Source: Paracamarosporium sp. OC-R06-R3
Lineage: Eukaryota; Ascomycota; Dothideomycetes; Pleosporales; Didymosphaeriaceae
Length of the DNA: 64,000 nt
Reading direction: 5' to 3'
Assembly: GCA_019828545.1 (NCBI GenBank)
Contig: JACVRA010000306.1
Location: forward strand, 2,303-66,302
Part shown: positions 12,601-24,217 of the stretch, in pieces
How the letters are laid out: every line of letters starts with the position of its first letter
How positions within the stretch are numbered: the first letter of the stretch is position 1
Translations under genes and position numbers: made by a program
Notes under the pieces: model-generated
Databases searched by the model: none
What the model was told of the DNA's origin: nothing
The model's input: only the letters and a program-made list of their open reading frames with translations

Positions 12601-12737
12601 GCCGGTGCCGCAGCTAATGAGCCATCTCCAAGGAAGAGCGTCTGGTCGTCGCATCTCGCTAGTTGCGCTGCCTCTCGGATCGTAAACGGGCGCACTCGTA
12701 CCGTGACAGAGATGGAGGACGCGCCATCGGTAGCCAT
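9622..12737 (-). CDS. Kinesin-8 (Kip3-type) microtubule motor
   Basis: Four exons: 12541-12737, 12249-12485, 11962-12196 and 9622-11913. The introns of 55, 52 and 48 nt are all in frame, giving 986 aa. The N-terminal motor domain (about residues 10-380) contains the P-loop GATGCGKT, switch I NATSSRSHAV and switch II DLAGSER. The phrase VIKVLDEKCLVF, formed across the first splice, is typical of kinesin-8. A neck and coiled-coil region follows (DYLKKIDEQRLLIDELLKKQ and onward). The C-terminal 300 residues are basic and rich in Ser and Pro, as in the tails that hold kinesin-8 on microtubule plus ends. Kinesin-8 motors walk to plus ends, shorten microtubules and help position spindle and nuclei. 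The start is the ATG at 12737 in a strong ACCATGG context; an in-frame extension to 12779 lacks such a context. Confidence 0.93.
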
Positions 12738-13255
12738 GGTCGTGCTCTTGCAGTGAGTGATGCTGTTTGTTAGTCCCACGCAGCTCCCGCAGTCGTGCTC
12801 AGGAGCGTGTCGTCAGCGAGGGTCGGTGGTGAGGATAGGCGTGCGGAACTGTTTGAGCGAGCTTCGGAAAGTTGTGTTTACGCCGCACGGGCCGCAAACA
12901 CAGACAGGGGTCTGAAACTAGCAACCATGACCGACTGCCAACGCACGTTGACAACACCACCCAAGTTGGCATCGCACAAATATATGATGTCGTCGCTCTG
13001 GTTTCCAGTTGTGTGCTACTCCTGGATGCATGTTCTGCTGTATTTGTACATATCCCTTGCCGAGGATAACCGGTAGGTAAGATGCCCTACAGCATCTTGA
13101 ACGCCATACGCACGCATATATGCACCTGGTGTCTCAATCACACTCGATATAGTCCCGCAATGCATCCTTCCTGGTATATGCCTCCATATAACGCCTGTTG
13201 AACGCCGTCATGTCTTAGATTATTCGCATGCAATGCCGTCCTTCCACCAACCATA
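12738..13255. other. Kinesin upstream region
   Basis: About 520 bp between the kinesin start and the 3' end of the ubiquitin-fold-like gene. No supported gene. Confidence 0.5.
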
Positions 13256-13828
13256 TCACCCCTCGAACTCCCTGCCACCTCCAACATCCATCTCATTCTC
13301 TGCACCGTAGCTGTCCTCGTAGCTCGCCAGCTTCACACCCCACATATCCACTTTCCTCCCATCTGCCATCTCAATATCCTCAGCTTCTTGCGACCCGTTG
13401 CCTTTCCACCGAAAAGCCAACACAGCACCATCACGAAGCCCTGCGCCCTTGGGACAATCCTTGACGCTGTCTGCACCGACCGCGCCGGCCTTCTTTGGCC
13501 GTGCTGCCTTTGCCTTCCCTTTGCCTTTTGGATCTTCAGCATCACCTTCTTCCAGCGGGGAGTATTCCCATTCGCCTAATTGAAAGCCCTTGTGCGAGTC
13601 ATTGGTATTGACAGGGCGACCGAGCTCGATGTCTGAGGGCGAGGGAGGCAACGATATCGATTCAGTAGAATCGCCATCGGTCTTGAGACCGGTATCTTCG
13701 AGAGCTTTGTACAGTTGCTCCTTGATTGATGAGAAGGTTTGTAGTGGGTCGACGTGTAGGAGCACGGTGGTTTTATGTGACCTGAGGCGAATTGTCCATG
13801 TCTGCGCTGAAGGCGTAGTGAAAGCCAT
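13256..13828 (-). CDS. Conserved fungal protein with a ubiquitin-fold-like N-terminus
   Basis: A single exon of 190 aa. The start is the ATG at 13828, the first ATG in a frame that is open further upstream. Residues 9-42 (WTIRLRSHKTTVLLHVDP, then FSSIKEQLYKAL) look like the first two strands and helix of a ubiquitin-like fold. A middle acidic and Ser/Pro-rich part follows, then a Lys-rich KGKGKAKAARPKKAG patch that could be a nuclear signal. The C-terminal part, around GAVLAFRWKG and VKLASYED, looks ordered again. It reads like an uncharacterised protein conserved in filamentous fungi, but I know no function. The fold suggestion is weak. It is divergently transcribed from the Tim17-like gene with about 310 bp between starts. 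Confidence 0.65.
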   Translation of the reverse strand: MAFTTPSAQTWTIRLRSHKTTVLLHVDPLQTFSSIKEQLYKALEDTGLKTDGDSTESISLPPSPSDIELGRPVNTNDSHKGFQLGEWEYSPLEEGDAEDPKGKGKAKAARPKKAGAVGADSVKDCPKGAGLRDGAVLAFRWKGNGSQEAEDIEMADGRKVDMWGVKLASYEDSYGAENEMDVGGGREFEG

Positions 13829-14137
13829 GTTGAACTGGTGGCGGAGATCTGTCGGCGGTTCTAAAACTCGGGGCTTTGAGCTCAACAGGCCGTTGAGTTT
13901 GAATCTTCGGAATGCGCAAGAACCTCTTGAATTGAAAAACTGATCTTAAAGCCTGTCGGAGAGAGGGACAAGGCAACAGTGGGGTTCATCGAAACCCCGG
14001 TGAGGGGGGCGCGCCGATAGGTCGCGTATCCCTGTCGCGCAAACTCTTGGCAGCTTCTTGGAAGCGTGTGAGCAGACATCGAAAGGTAGAGTTGTTAATG
14101 CAACATATCTCATCTCCTCTACTATCCAAGACACACA

Positions 14138-14884
14138 ATGGCCACAACGCAGCTGGATTTAGATTCCACTTCACGTCCAAATGACGTCGATGCATCAAAG
14201 CCCAACACAACACCTCCAACCACAACGCCCTCCCCCGAGCGCCTCGGGATGCCCTTCGATCGGCGCCTCCTACTCGCAACGTTTACCTCCTTTACTTGCG
14301 GCACCACTCTAGGCTGCCTCAACACCTCGCGCCTTGCCTCCCTTCGCTTCCGCGCCGAAAACGCCCACCGCCTCCCCATCTCTCAGCCCGGCTGGTACCT
14401 CTACCATAAGTCCAAAAATTACTACAAGCTCAAGTACGGCGTCACTGCGGGTCTGCGTTCGGGCGCATACCTTGCTGCATGGGCATCCATTTTCTTCATA
14501 GTAGAAGAATCTATAGATGTATTTAGGGGGACATGGAGAGCTGGACGAACTATTGAAGAAATGGAGGGTGTGAGCGAATTGGACATTGGGAAGGTGAATA
14601 CGGGAGTGGAGAAAAGCAGGGATTTCATGAGTAGTGTGGTGGCGGGCATGGTTACAGGGGGATTATGGTCAGCGTGGAACAAATTCCCGGTCGTGACTGC
14701 TGCGAGGACAATCAGGATTGGGTTGTTTGCAGGTTTAGGTTATGGAGTTGCGCAGGATGCTTTGGCATGGGCAAGAGGAAAGACCGGAGGCGTTGTTAAT
14801 GACGCGGAAAGCTGGATATACAGGGGTGCGAAGAATAGGCGGCAAATCGACGACTCTACCGAGGATGTGGAGCAGAAAGAGTAG
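14138..14884 (+). CDS. Tim17/Tim22-like mitochondrial membrane protein (TIMMDC1-like?)
   Basis: A single exon of 248 aa. After a disordered Thr/Pro-rich N-terminus there are several short hydrophobic segments, around LLLATFTSFTCGTTLG (residues 45-60), GLRSGAYLAAWASIFFIVEE (about 104-123), MSSVVAGMVTGGLWSAW (about 168-184) and a Gly-rich IRIGLFAGLGYGVAQ (about 195-210). Four Gly-rich spans of this kind are typical of the Tim17/22/23 superfamily. The arrangement recalls fungal relatives of the complex I assembly factor TIMMDC1. Role in the inner membrane, in translocation or complex assembly, is inferred. No canonical cleavable presequence is obvious. Confidence 0.65.
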   Translation: MATTQLDLDSTSRPNDVDASKPNTTPPTTTPSPERLGMPFDRRLLLATFTSFTCGTTLGCLNTSRLASLRFRAENAHRLPISQPGWYLYHKSKNYYKLKYGVTAGLRSGAYLAAWASIFFIVEESIDVFRGTWRAGRTIEEMEGVSELDIGKVNTGVEKSRDFMSSVVAGMVTGGLWSAWNKFPVVTAARTIRIGLFAGLGYGVAQDALAWARGKTGGVVNDAESWIYRGAKNRRQIDDSTEDVEQKE

Positions 14885-16644
14885 GAAAATTCAGAATCGA
14901 AACGGCGAAGTTTTCAGGAGAAATCTCAACTCAGGAAGAAGAAAGACTAAGTTTGAAAAGCCGTTGTCTCCCCGACCAACCAAAGTGCTGCACACTCAAA
15001 GGCTAGCAATCCATCCTCCGATGAGCTACCTAGCTTAACGAATGGATATTCAGTTGGCGAGATTAAGGTTCCTTCAACGCCTCTGGTCGTTGAAACTTGC
15101 AGAAGTCAAGGTCACCCAGTAGCACGGAAGGAAGGGCGACACATACAGAGGAGTTGTAGAGCTTGCAGCGTGGTTTCTAGGTTACCGACAGTCTGGTGAC
15201 ATTGCGTCAATCCACTACACTAAGGTTCAAGAGGTGTCTTTGTACATCAAAGAGGCGAATGCGTAGCGCAGACGAAGTCGAAGACCATGCCAGTGCAAGC
15301 CTACCTAAAATGTTAAGTATTAGTTTGAGAGAAACACTGCGCATTGCAGTATTTAACAATACCACTTGAATCCAATGAATGATACCTTCCGATGCATCTT
15401 GATCCACTCAAGGGTCTCTTTTGCTAGAAGAGCATCTCAATCTTTAATCTGAAACTGCATCCCAAAGTCTTGCATACATCGTAACATGCATACACACACT
15501 AATTGTTGCCCATACATGAACGAAGCAGCTAATTATGAATTCTTCATCCTGATCATTCAAGAAGATTCAAGGCCAAGAGGATGCCCCAATCCCTATCTGC
15601 TGCCTGAACGATCCTCACGTTGTCTCGCACAGTTAGTCACCGGCCGGCCGCGAAACAACGCCCCAGGCCGCGTCACTCAAATATCGGTTTACCGACCAAA
15701 GCGCAGCCCAAGCACCCATCAATCTCAATGCAGGAAAGTCAGAAGTTTCTATCCTGGACCGTTGATGCCGGCCTGTCCAATAGCGCCAAGTGAAAGCTTA
15801 GCAATGCTTGTCCGAAGACAAGCTTCCTAGCCTAACGGGTCCTCGGCATCGTCGTTCCCAGGCTATCCCGCCATGCCTCACGCGCATGTCCTGCGAAGGA
15901 ATCTGCTTGACCAATTCAAGGGCGCGGGCTTATACCGATCGAATTTCTTCCCGGGATCTACGAACCATGCAATAATAATCTCGTTGCTCACGGCCGCAGT
16001 TGTGCACACAATTAACGAAAAGCGCATCTCATGCTCTCGCTCTAGACCTCGAGCAACACATTAGCTTCATCCAACCCTACCTACCGCTAATGTTAGTATG
16101 CCCCCTCCGCCGCCACACGTACGATCCGGTCGTCATGCCGCGTGCTTTCTTTCGCACTCAACGCCACTTCTCAATACCCATCTATGCGTGAAAAGCAGTA
16201 CTACAGTCTCAACGTGGCTGAACCGAGTCGTAGTTCCTACAATTAGTATATACCGGGCCGCAAAGCAATCACATCAGCGGTTCCGGATCACATGGAACGA
16301 TTGCTCCGATGCAACAGAGGAGTGAGGGCGGCCTACGCAAGTAGACTACGGTAGGGGCGCGCTAAATGATGAGCCGTCCGAACCCAGGCGTCCCGGCAGG
16401 TAAAGTACATAACGAGCTCGGATGCTCACGCGACACATGTCTTTTGCTGACTCTCCGTCCCAATGTTTTGTTTCCTGGCAATACTGGGTGTCTTGTTATC
16501 CTGTTTTGGTTCCACCAGCATACGGGGACGCCGGATTCCGCAGTGAGACATCAACACGCCGGTTGCGAGGTGGGAGCCCGATAACGGATCGGTATACTAT
16601 GGCCGCATTGTTCAGAAGGCGATAGCATCAGTGAAAAAGCCGAC
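14885..16644. other. Long gene-free stretch
   Basis: About 1.8 kb with only short frames on both strands, none with splice or domain support. It includes the upstream region of the LicD-type gene and the 3' flank of the Tim17-like gene. No repeat was recognised. Confidence 0.45.
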
Positions 16645-17934
16645 ATGTACATCTCGTATATACTCCTTATGCTGGGCGCCGTAGCATGGACACTTCCGAG
16701 TCCGCCTACCATCTTCAATCCCGACGGCACCCCCGCATCCACCGATTCGTCCACTCTCGATCCCTCCCTCGCCAGTTTCCAAGGGCTGACTTCGAACAAG
16801 AAAGATAAATCTATAAAATGGAAAGGTCCGCCAGAGAAATACTTCCACGAGTCAAGCGTACGTCCTTGCCGTTCTCCTTCAACCATCTTCTATTTCCTAT
16901 AGGCATAAGCTTTAGGCATTCACTCTACACACTTCCACAATGTCCCACCATACTAAAGGCAAATGGCGCAGTTCGACGGCCACTACGACGGCCGCTTCGC
17001 CGACAAAACCTACCCACCCGAAGTCCGTAACCAACACCTTCGCGCCTTGCTCCGAACATACCTATCGACGATGCACTCCATGGGTATAGAAACATGGATT
17101 ATGCACGGGTCCCTCCTCGGCTGGTGGTGGAACCGACGCATCATGCCCTGGGACTCGGACATCGACGTGCAAGTGTCGGAGCCCACACTCTCATACCTAG
17201 CGTCCTACCACAACATGAGCGTGCACAGCTTCCAGGACGTCAGCTGGCTGGGAGCCGTAGACATAGGGGACCGGAATGTAGCCAGGAGAGACGATGGCGA
17301 GGGGAGAGGGAGCACTGCGGACGCTGGGAAAAGGAAGTATCTCCTGGAGATCAATCCGCACTGGAAGAACGGAAGCTACGCGGATAAACACAATGTGATT
17401 GATGCGCGGTGGATTGATATGAAGACGGGGTTGTACATCGATATCACGAGTGTCAGGTGGAACCGTTCGTCGCCTGTGCCTGGGTCGCTGTACTGCAAGG
17501 ATAGACACCATTATCTCACCCGGCAGATTTTCCCCTTGCGAACATCGGTGTTTGAGGGTGTGCCGGTTAAGATTCCGTACGCGTATCAGGAACTGTTGGC
17601 TGAGGAGTATGGCACTGGAAGTCTGGTGGAAAGGGTGTATAGGAAGGAGGGGCACTGGTTCGATGCGGAGAAGATGGAGTGGGTGGGGATTAATAACAGT
17701 CAAGAGGACAACGCGAAGTTTAGACAATTCGATGAACTAGCGAAACAGAGAGAGGAAAAGAACAAGGTACCAAACAGGAGGGTTAGGAAGAGACCGAGTG
17801 CGAAGAATAATGCCAAAGACGAAGGGGCGGCTGGCGGCAATCTGAAGCCGGGAAAGAACCGCAAGGTGAAGACACCTCGCGAGAGCGGTACCGATCTCCG
17901 AAGCGTACTTTGGGAATTAGTCGTTGGTGTTTAA
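16645..17934 (+). CDS. LicD-family secretory protein (Mnn4-like phosphotransferase domain)
   Basis: Two exons, 16645-16857 and 16972-17934, joined by a 114-nt intron with a GTACGT donor and TACTAAA branch site, giving 391 aa. Residues 1-17 form a signal peptide or anchor (MYISYILLMLGAVAWT). The LicD domain follows, with HYDGRF formed just after the splice, then TWIMHGSLLGWWWN and the metal-binding type DSDIDVQ motif. Later come Tyr- and Trp-rich segments and KIPYAYQELLAEEYG. LicD domains belong to the nucleotidyltransferase fold. Fungal members such as yeast Mnn4 act in transfer of mannosylphosphate to cell wall glycans in the Golgi. The C-terminal 80 residues are Lys/Arg-rich and look disordered. 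The exact acceptor sugar is unknown. Confidence 0.88.
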
Positions 17935-18484
17935 TCAGTTGCTATTGATCACTCTGTGGAGGCTGGTCTCAACAATCAGACCAGTGCGAAGGGCCTTGGT
18001 AGCTAGAACAGTCACGGGATTTGCAAGTCTTTGACAGATCGAAGAGGCGCAAAACGGTAGCATGAAGCAATCATCCACGCAATTGTACGTATCGAGCCTT
18101 CGCGATACCGTATGTATCATGCTACCGCCACGGGATGAAATTCCGCATTTCGCATATCGCGTCAGTCCACTACACATCAAGCCTCATTACGGTCGTAGTC
18201 ACGCTATGATCCCATCCTCTCGGGTACCTTGGCCAAGTCCGGCCCCTCAGTCGATGCGCTGGACTTCATACCCCTCTTCATTGTATAGGCTGGTCTCGCG
18301 ACCTCGTGCGAAACCCCGCCTTTGACGATGTCATTCCGCAGGGTCCACCACCAGCCCATAAGACCTCGCGTGAGCCCAAACACGGTTCTGTTGTACTGCC
18401 TCCTAGCATCGAATCCAAACAATTACCAAAGACCATCATCACCACTAGTCGTCAGTAGCAAGACGTATCTGGCAAACACCGAAA
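17935..18484. other. Gene-free stretch with unconvincing frames
   Basis: Separates the LicD gene from the 84-residue protein gene. A plus-strand frame from 18325 (MSFRRVHHQP onward, Arg-rich) could be an alternative first exon of the next gene. A minus-strand frame at 18204-18422 lacks an upstream ATG. Neither is well supported. Confidence 0.4.
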
Positions 18485-18896
18485 ATGACGAGGCAAGTTG
18501 CATGAGCCTCACTTAACCTGTTCGACAGGTTGACTCGCGGAACCCACGTTACTAACGAGACGACAAAGCCAAGAAGATTGGGACTACCAGCTCTCGGGCA
18601 GCAAAATTGAGCCGCTCGAGTCACCTACAAAACGCCATTTCCCGCGCGACCGAACGGGGTCCGTAGGCGAGGATTTCGACATCGAGCATTCGCATATTGA
18701 GCCCCTGGATAGTCCAGTAAAAGGTAAGTTCGATGATTCGGAGTTTACATATCCGGTATTTGTGTCTTGAGCGTAGTATGGGAGTGCTAACGCTTAGGTT
18801 GCAGAGCATCCGCACCCGATGCATGATGAGAAGCTGCTACACAACCAGAAATCGAAAGGGGAAGCGTCGAAGAAGCTCGAGGAAATGAAGAAATAG
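18485..18896 (+). CDS. Small acidic/basic protein of 84 residues, unknown family
   Basis: Three exons: 18485-18492, 18569-18723 and 18805-18896, giving 84 aa. Intron 1 (76 nt) begins GCAAGT after AG, a rare GC-AG intron with otherwise ideal donor sequence, and has a TACTAAC branch site before an AAAG acceptor. Intron 2 (81 nt) has GTAAGT, GCTAAC and GCAG. The protein starts MTSQEDWDYQL, is rich in charged residues and His, and ends in a Lys-rich helix (SKGEASKKLEEMKK). No transmembrane segment or known domain. In an alternative model a longer Arg-rich first exon (from 18325) would splice from a GTATCT donor to the same acceptor and look like a mitochondrial presequence. Exons 2 and 3 are the safer part. 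Confidence 0.55.
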
Positions 18897-21234
18897 ATCA
18901 TATTGATCGAACGCGATAGGTGGAGTTACTAAATTGATTAAAAGGATGTTGGCGGGAGGAACAGCTCGACTTTCAAGTGGTTTGTTTAGGAGATTGAAAA
19001 CGAACAGTATGACGGCCGCATAGGAATTGATTATGAAATAAAAAACACCGGCTTTCTATTCTATACTTTACGTTTTGTGGTTATTGGGGCTGTTCAACGT
19101 CTAAGGCGTGGTGAGGTTGCGGTGATTGTACTGTGATCTCCCGGTGCCTGCCTGGTGTGGAGATAACTTACTGCATTTAGAAATGCCTAGCGATGATGCG
19201 GCCTTTTATTAGAGGCGCAACCAACATGGGAGCTTATTCAGCTGTAATTATCAAAATGTAGTCAGTAAAGGCTGGGTTAGGCATTCGCCACTTCTCTGTC
19301 AGGCGAGGCTGATCATCCGCAGGGCGAGCCTGTAATTTCCGACTGTCGTAATTGGAGATTTTGATGTTCAACACGTCAAATGAGCGCTTCGATGATACTC
19401 AGCGAATGCCATGCATCTGATTGTCCTCATTGACGCAGGGTAAGCCGGTTTATCGGGTGTGGTTTGGTGTCTACAAACTTGGACCTTGCCAGGCGTTCAG
19501 AATGCAGGTGAAAATTGTGAGGGGGATTTCATTGTTCGAGACGATTCGGGCATCTGGAACCTGGAGGAGCAGAGAGTCGATCGTTGCCCGGCTTTTGCCA
19601 AAGCTTGGCTGCGACTAGCATGGGCTTTAACACGCCAAGCGGAGTTGGTGAGCTGACTACAGCGAAGATGCATCAGACCCTGCCGCATAGGCTTTTGCGA
19701 CCAGGGAAAATGGCTGACACTGGTAGATAAGAGAGCTGAGGAGGGCATAACATGCAAGTGAAGCTGTAAGAGGGGTGTAATCGATGCGAGACGGCGGGGC
19801 TCTCATGGCTAGCGCAGCTGACGACGACTTGTAGCGGAGGCGGGCGCCGTCGATGCTCGCACGTAGAGACTAAGCGTATGTCACAGAAAGCTGGCCGTGG
19901 TGCTGTTGCACAGCTCAGTGATGCGGGCACGGAAACGCGTGTCTCGCAACGGTGGAGCGATGCTCACAGTGGGATCGAGATGTTGACGAGTAGGATCCGA
20001 AAACGGACTGGAGCTGCAGCGTCTGACAGGATGCAGGATCTCGACGAAGGCCGTACTCGGTTCCCAGGGCGGAAGCGGCTGTTTCAGCGCGGGTGCGACG
20101 CCCGCAAGCACAAGTGTCTGGCAGGGAAGCGGACGGCGATGCTCAGAGCGGGTTGCAATGGTTTGCGACGTCACCGGCCAAAAAGAAGGCTGGTCGGGCG
20201 GCTGCGATTGACAGGTGCAGGTTGCAACGGCGCAGGCTGGAGGGGCGCCAATATTTGCTAGTCGCGGAAGTCGAGGTGATGGACGCTCAATGCATGCAGT
20301 GCATCCCGCGGCGGACGGCCAGACCAGACCAATGGAGGCCCGTCCGCGGCAGGATGGGCTTGCCACGGCGCGCTTTGTAAGGCCTGGGGCAAATCAGCGA
20401 CGGCGGCACGATACGCGGTGGTATGGCTGCTGGCTGGGTGGCGGCCTCTGCTGCGAACGTCGCAGGGGGGCTTCCGGTACGGCGCATCGCGGAGCCTGTC
20501 AGGGGTAGCCTCGCACCTGCTGGAAGCGGCCGCGCGACGGCAGCGCGCTCGACGACGTCAAGAGCGCGAGGAGCTGCCATTGCGTGCGCCTGTGCTGTGT
20601 GCTGTGGTGAGTGAGGGCCGTCGAGGGGGCTGCGGGATGGCGACGTGCGGGTGGCGGGGGCTCAGAGGCCCAGCTGGGCCCGGGGCGCCGCTGATAGGAG
20701 CGACAGACATGTGTGCGGTACGGCACAGCAAGCAGCTGGGTCGGCCGCAAACCCGCCCTCCACGGTACCGCAGGCACAGGCACAGGCACGCAGCAGCGCA
20801 GCGCAGCGCAGCGGACAGCAGGCCAGCGCCGTCGTCGTCGCCTCTCGCCGTCGCCATCTGCCTGGCCCTCGGCGCCGTGCAGAGATTGGGGCACGTTTAA
20901 ATTAGCGCCTCTCGGCAGCAGCGAGGCCTTGCCGCTATTCCACATCGGCGCGCAACCCTTATCCACTGCGGCCTGCCCATCCCTCCCTCTTCAATCCCAC
21001 GGCGTCCTGCCACTGTTTCGTCGTCCTACACGTCTGTGGGCCGTCTGTCGTTCGTTACCTCCACCAGCTCTGCGTGCTGCTGCCTCTCCTTGCCTCCCGA
21101 CACCGCGGCCGCGCACACAAAAGGCCGCTCCTAATACCACCCGCCGCAGACGACCTCGACGACGCCCGTCCGCCTGCCCCCTCGGATGCCCCAGTAGCTT
21201 CGCCCGCCGCACTTGCACAGGCAATCCCGCCACC
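18897..21234. other. Gene-free stretch, GC-rich in its second half
   Basis: From about 19.85 kb to 21.2 kb the sequence is visibly richer in G and C than its neighbours, so long frames are open on both strands by chance. Short tandem motifs occur near 20771-20813: CAGGCA units, then GCAGC units. The frame of the next gene is open upstream from its ATG to about 20713, but the extra residues are Arg/Pro/Ser-rich with no domain. It is best read as promoter and 5' leader of the DUF3405 gene. Confidence 0.45.
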
Positions 21235-23432
21235 ATGTCTTCGCGATTCAATCTCAAGACGCCCAAGATGTTTATCCGCACGCGCTACGAGAAGCTGCCT
21301 GGCGGCGACTCGCAGGGCTCGTCGCCGCTCTTCAGGTCCGGCACCTGGTCCAAGGGGCACCGCAGCCCCATGTGGGCGAACCGCCTGCAGCGTCCGCGCA
21401 TGTCCTTTGCGCGCATCGTCATGCTCGTCATCGTCACCATACTGCTCGTGTCCATGACCGTCACAGGCATCGTCAAGGGCCGCTGGAAGCACCACCACAA
21501 CAAGGGCGACGACCGGAAACTCTACCATTGGGAGCACTACCCCAGGTGAGCACATGCACCGTCTTCCATCACCGGCCTGCAGCTGACATGCATAGGTTAC
21601 GCGGTCTGTTCAATGGCGTGCGCACTCTTGTTCCCTACAGCGACTACGTGTCGGAACAAAATTTTGTAAAGTACTCGCAGAGCTCCAACCCCGAAGACAA
21701 CATCAAACAGAAGTGGCCTGTCATGTCCAAGGAGCACAAGGAACCGCCAATGGACCCCGTCCGCTTCAGCCCTTATCCCAAGTTTGATTCCAAGGAGTAC
21801 CTCAAGAACCACGAGGAAGTCCACACCTGCTTTCTTGACGAGGACGAGAAGGTGGATCTACCTGACATTTATGCTTATCCCGGTATCCCGCAAAACCAGA
21901 CTGCTCCCTTCTTCGGCTCGTACGAAGAACTCGGCCTGAATGACAAGGTCTGCTTCGATCGCTTCGGCCGCTTCGGCCCTTACGGATATTCTTACCCTCG
22001 CGAGCAAGGTGGCTTTGGTCTTGCTGACAAGTCGGAGAAGAACGGCGCAGACAAGATCTGGGGCACGGAGCCCAAGATCGACTACGGCAAGGTCAGCTGG
22101 GGAAAGGCCCAGAAGCGTTGCTACGAGAAGAACAAGGCTCGTTTCCTGAAGAACGTGACGCAAAGCGACAGCGACGAGACACACGTGCAGAAGAAAAAGG
22201 TTCCTCGCCATGCATACATCCTCCGCACGTGGACTGGTTACAAATACAGCGAACAGCAGATCCTCACCATCCGCGCCATGATCAACGAACTTGCGCTTAA
22301 GTCTGGCGGCGAGTACGACGTCCACTTTCTGCTCCATGTCAAGGACGACAGCATCCCCATCTGGTCCTCTGACGAATTCTACGAGAAGACCATTCGTGAC
22401 AATCTCCCCGAAGAGTTCTGGGGCATGGCTACGCTATGGTCCGAGCAGCAGATGCGCCTCTACTACCCTGAGCCATTCCCTAACAACGTCTACAACCACG
22501 CCAAGGCTCCTGTCCATTCCGTGTACCGCAGCGCTCATTTCCCTCTGCAATGGTTTTCTCAGGTGCATCCCGAGTACGACTTCTACTGGAACTGGGAAAT
22601 GGACCTCCGCTTGAGCGGTCACTACTGGGAATTTAACACCAAGGTTGGAGACTGGGCACGCAGACAGCCTCGCAAGGGCATGTGGGAACGCGCGTCTCGC
22701 TACTACATTCCTGAGCTTCATGGATCTTGGAAGAACTTCACCGACATGGTTGAGGAGGAGATGTACAACAGCGACGAGAAGCCGGTTTGGGGACCACCCA
22801 AGTTTGAGAACACCGGTATGCTCGAGAGCCCACCTGAGACTGAGCCTCCACGTACGTATCTGGCCGATGACTATCAGTGGGGTGTAGGTGAAGATGCAGA
22901 CTTGATCACCTTTAACCCAATCTTTGATCCGGCCAAGACAAACTGGGTGTTCCGTGACGATGTTTCCGGTTATGACCTCGAACTGCCGGAGCCACCACGG
23001 CGGTGCGCTATCATCACTGTATCCAGGTTGTCGAAACGCTTGCTCGATCTTATGCATCGCGAAACGTACCTCATGAGGCATCACATGTTCCCGGAGATGT
23101 GGCCTCCTACTGTCGCTTTCCACCATGGCCTGAAGGCTGTGTACGCACCTCACGCTGTCTATTTTGATCACAACTGGCCTCTCGAGTCGCTCGATGGCAC
23201 CTACAACCACCCACCCAAACCTACCGACAGTGTATTCGGATGGGGAGAGCACAACCAGCTCGGCAACAGCTTCTACTACAACGCCGGATTCTCCTCAGAA
23301 CTTTGGCGACGGTGGTTGGGAGGACGCGAGTACGACCAAGGAGGACCCGTTGAGGAAGAGAACGGTTCCGGCCGGCTGTGCCTCCGTCCAACACTGTTCC
23401 ATCCCGTCAAGCATGAGAACCTCAACATATGA
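21235..23432 (+). CDS. DUF3405 type II membrane protein (glycosyltransferase-like)
   Basis: Two exons, 21235-21545 and 21596-23432, with a 50-nt intron (GTGAGC donor, ATAG acceptor), giving 715 aa. A basic cytosolic N-terminus of about 60 residues is followed by one hydrophobic anchor (FARIVMLVIVTILLVSMTVTGIV, about residues 61-83) and a large lumenal part. The lumenal part carries hallmarks of the fungal DUF3405 family: RHAYILRTWTGYKY, YDVHFLLHVKD, the acidic YDFYWNWEMDLR and GHYWEF, and late HNWPLESLDGTYNHPP and FYYNAGFS. The topology and the DxD-like acidic motif fit a Golgi glycosyltransferase, but no activity is established that I know of. Chosen ATG context is CACCATGTC. The ATG follows the GC-rich leader. 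Confidence 0.9.
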
Positions 23433-24217
23433 CCCTAATTTGCCTGTCACGCTCGATGCACCTTTCCAATCCTCAGCACGGCGCTTTGCTTTTTTTCTCT
23501 TCTGGCGTCACAAGACCGCCACATAGACTTTTCGTCAACTTTCACTTCCATACCATGGGCTTTGGCATACTCAGCGTTGTTTGATTCCCATACACTGTTC
23601 CAGTGTCTTTACATCATCGGGCGGCGTTTCGTGGCGTTTGAGAGGCGAATTGGTACTTTTCTTCAATGTACATGTTGGTTTCTTTTCTCAGTCGTTTCCT
23701 TTGTGTTCAGTGGCTTGTTCCAGCGTATACCTTACTTTTGCGGGACAACAAAAAGTCGAGGGAGATGTAATTAGCCAACATGGCGCCCATTCCTTTGCAA
23801 CGTACCACCACGGCGGGCGCTTTTGGATTGATTGAGGACACATGCAGCATCTGACTTGTTTTGGAAAGTTTGGAGAGCTGGATGCTGGTGGATGAGGTGC
23901 TAATGGCGTCCTCGTTGGGGATGGATATGTGTACATGATGAAGGAGCTCCCTGCCTCTCGCTGATTGTAGATTATGAAGTCAGATATTGGTAATATTATA
24001 GATATCTCACAACCACCTTCGTGCGAGGCAACCTGAATGTGTATTCCAACATAAGATCACGTACCCAGCGTTGGTGGGGCAGGTGCGATCGGCGTCGGCA
24101 AAACTAAAACCCCGCGTTGCTTCCGTCGTGATATTCCGAAAGAGTCATAGAGTCGCGAGTGACACAGAACGATTCCCGCAGTCTCTACGCATTCAATTCA
24201 CAATTACACACGCAAGC
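23433..24217. other. Gene-free stretch
   Basis: 3' flank of the DUF3405 gene and upstream region of the phenylalanyl-tRNA synthetase gene. No supported frame. Confidence 0.5.

Noticed and set aside
18204..18422. Minus-strand frame with a Trp-rich GWWWTLRND segment
   Set aside because: It starts at TTG with a stop just upstream, and no usable acceptor gives an intron of normal length. Left as unproven.
20713..21234. N-terminal extension of the DUF3405 protein
   Set aside because: The frame is open but the added residues are Arg/Pro/Ser-rich GC-driven sequence. The ATG at 21235 has a good context and gives the usual family N-terminus.
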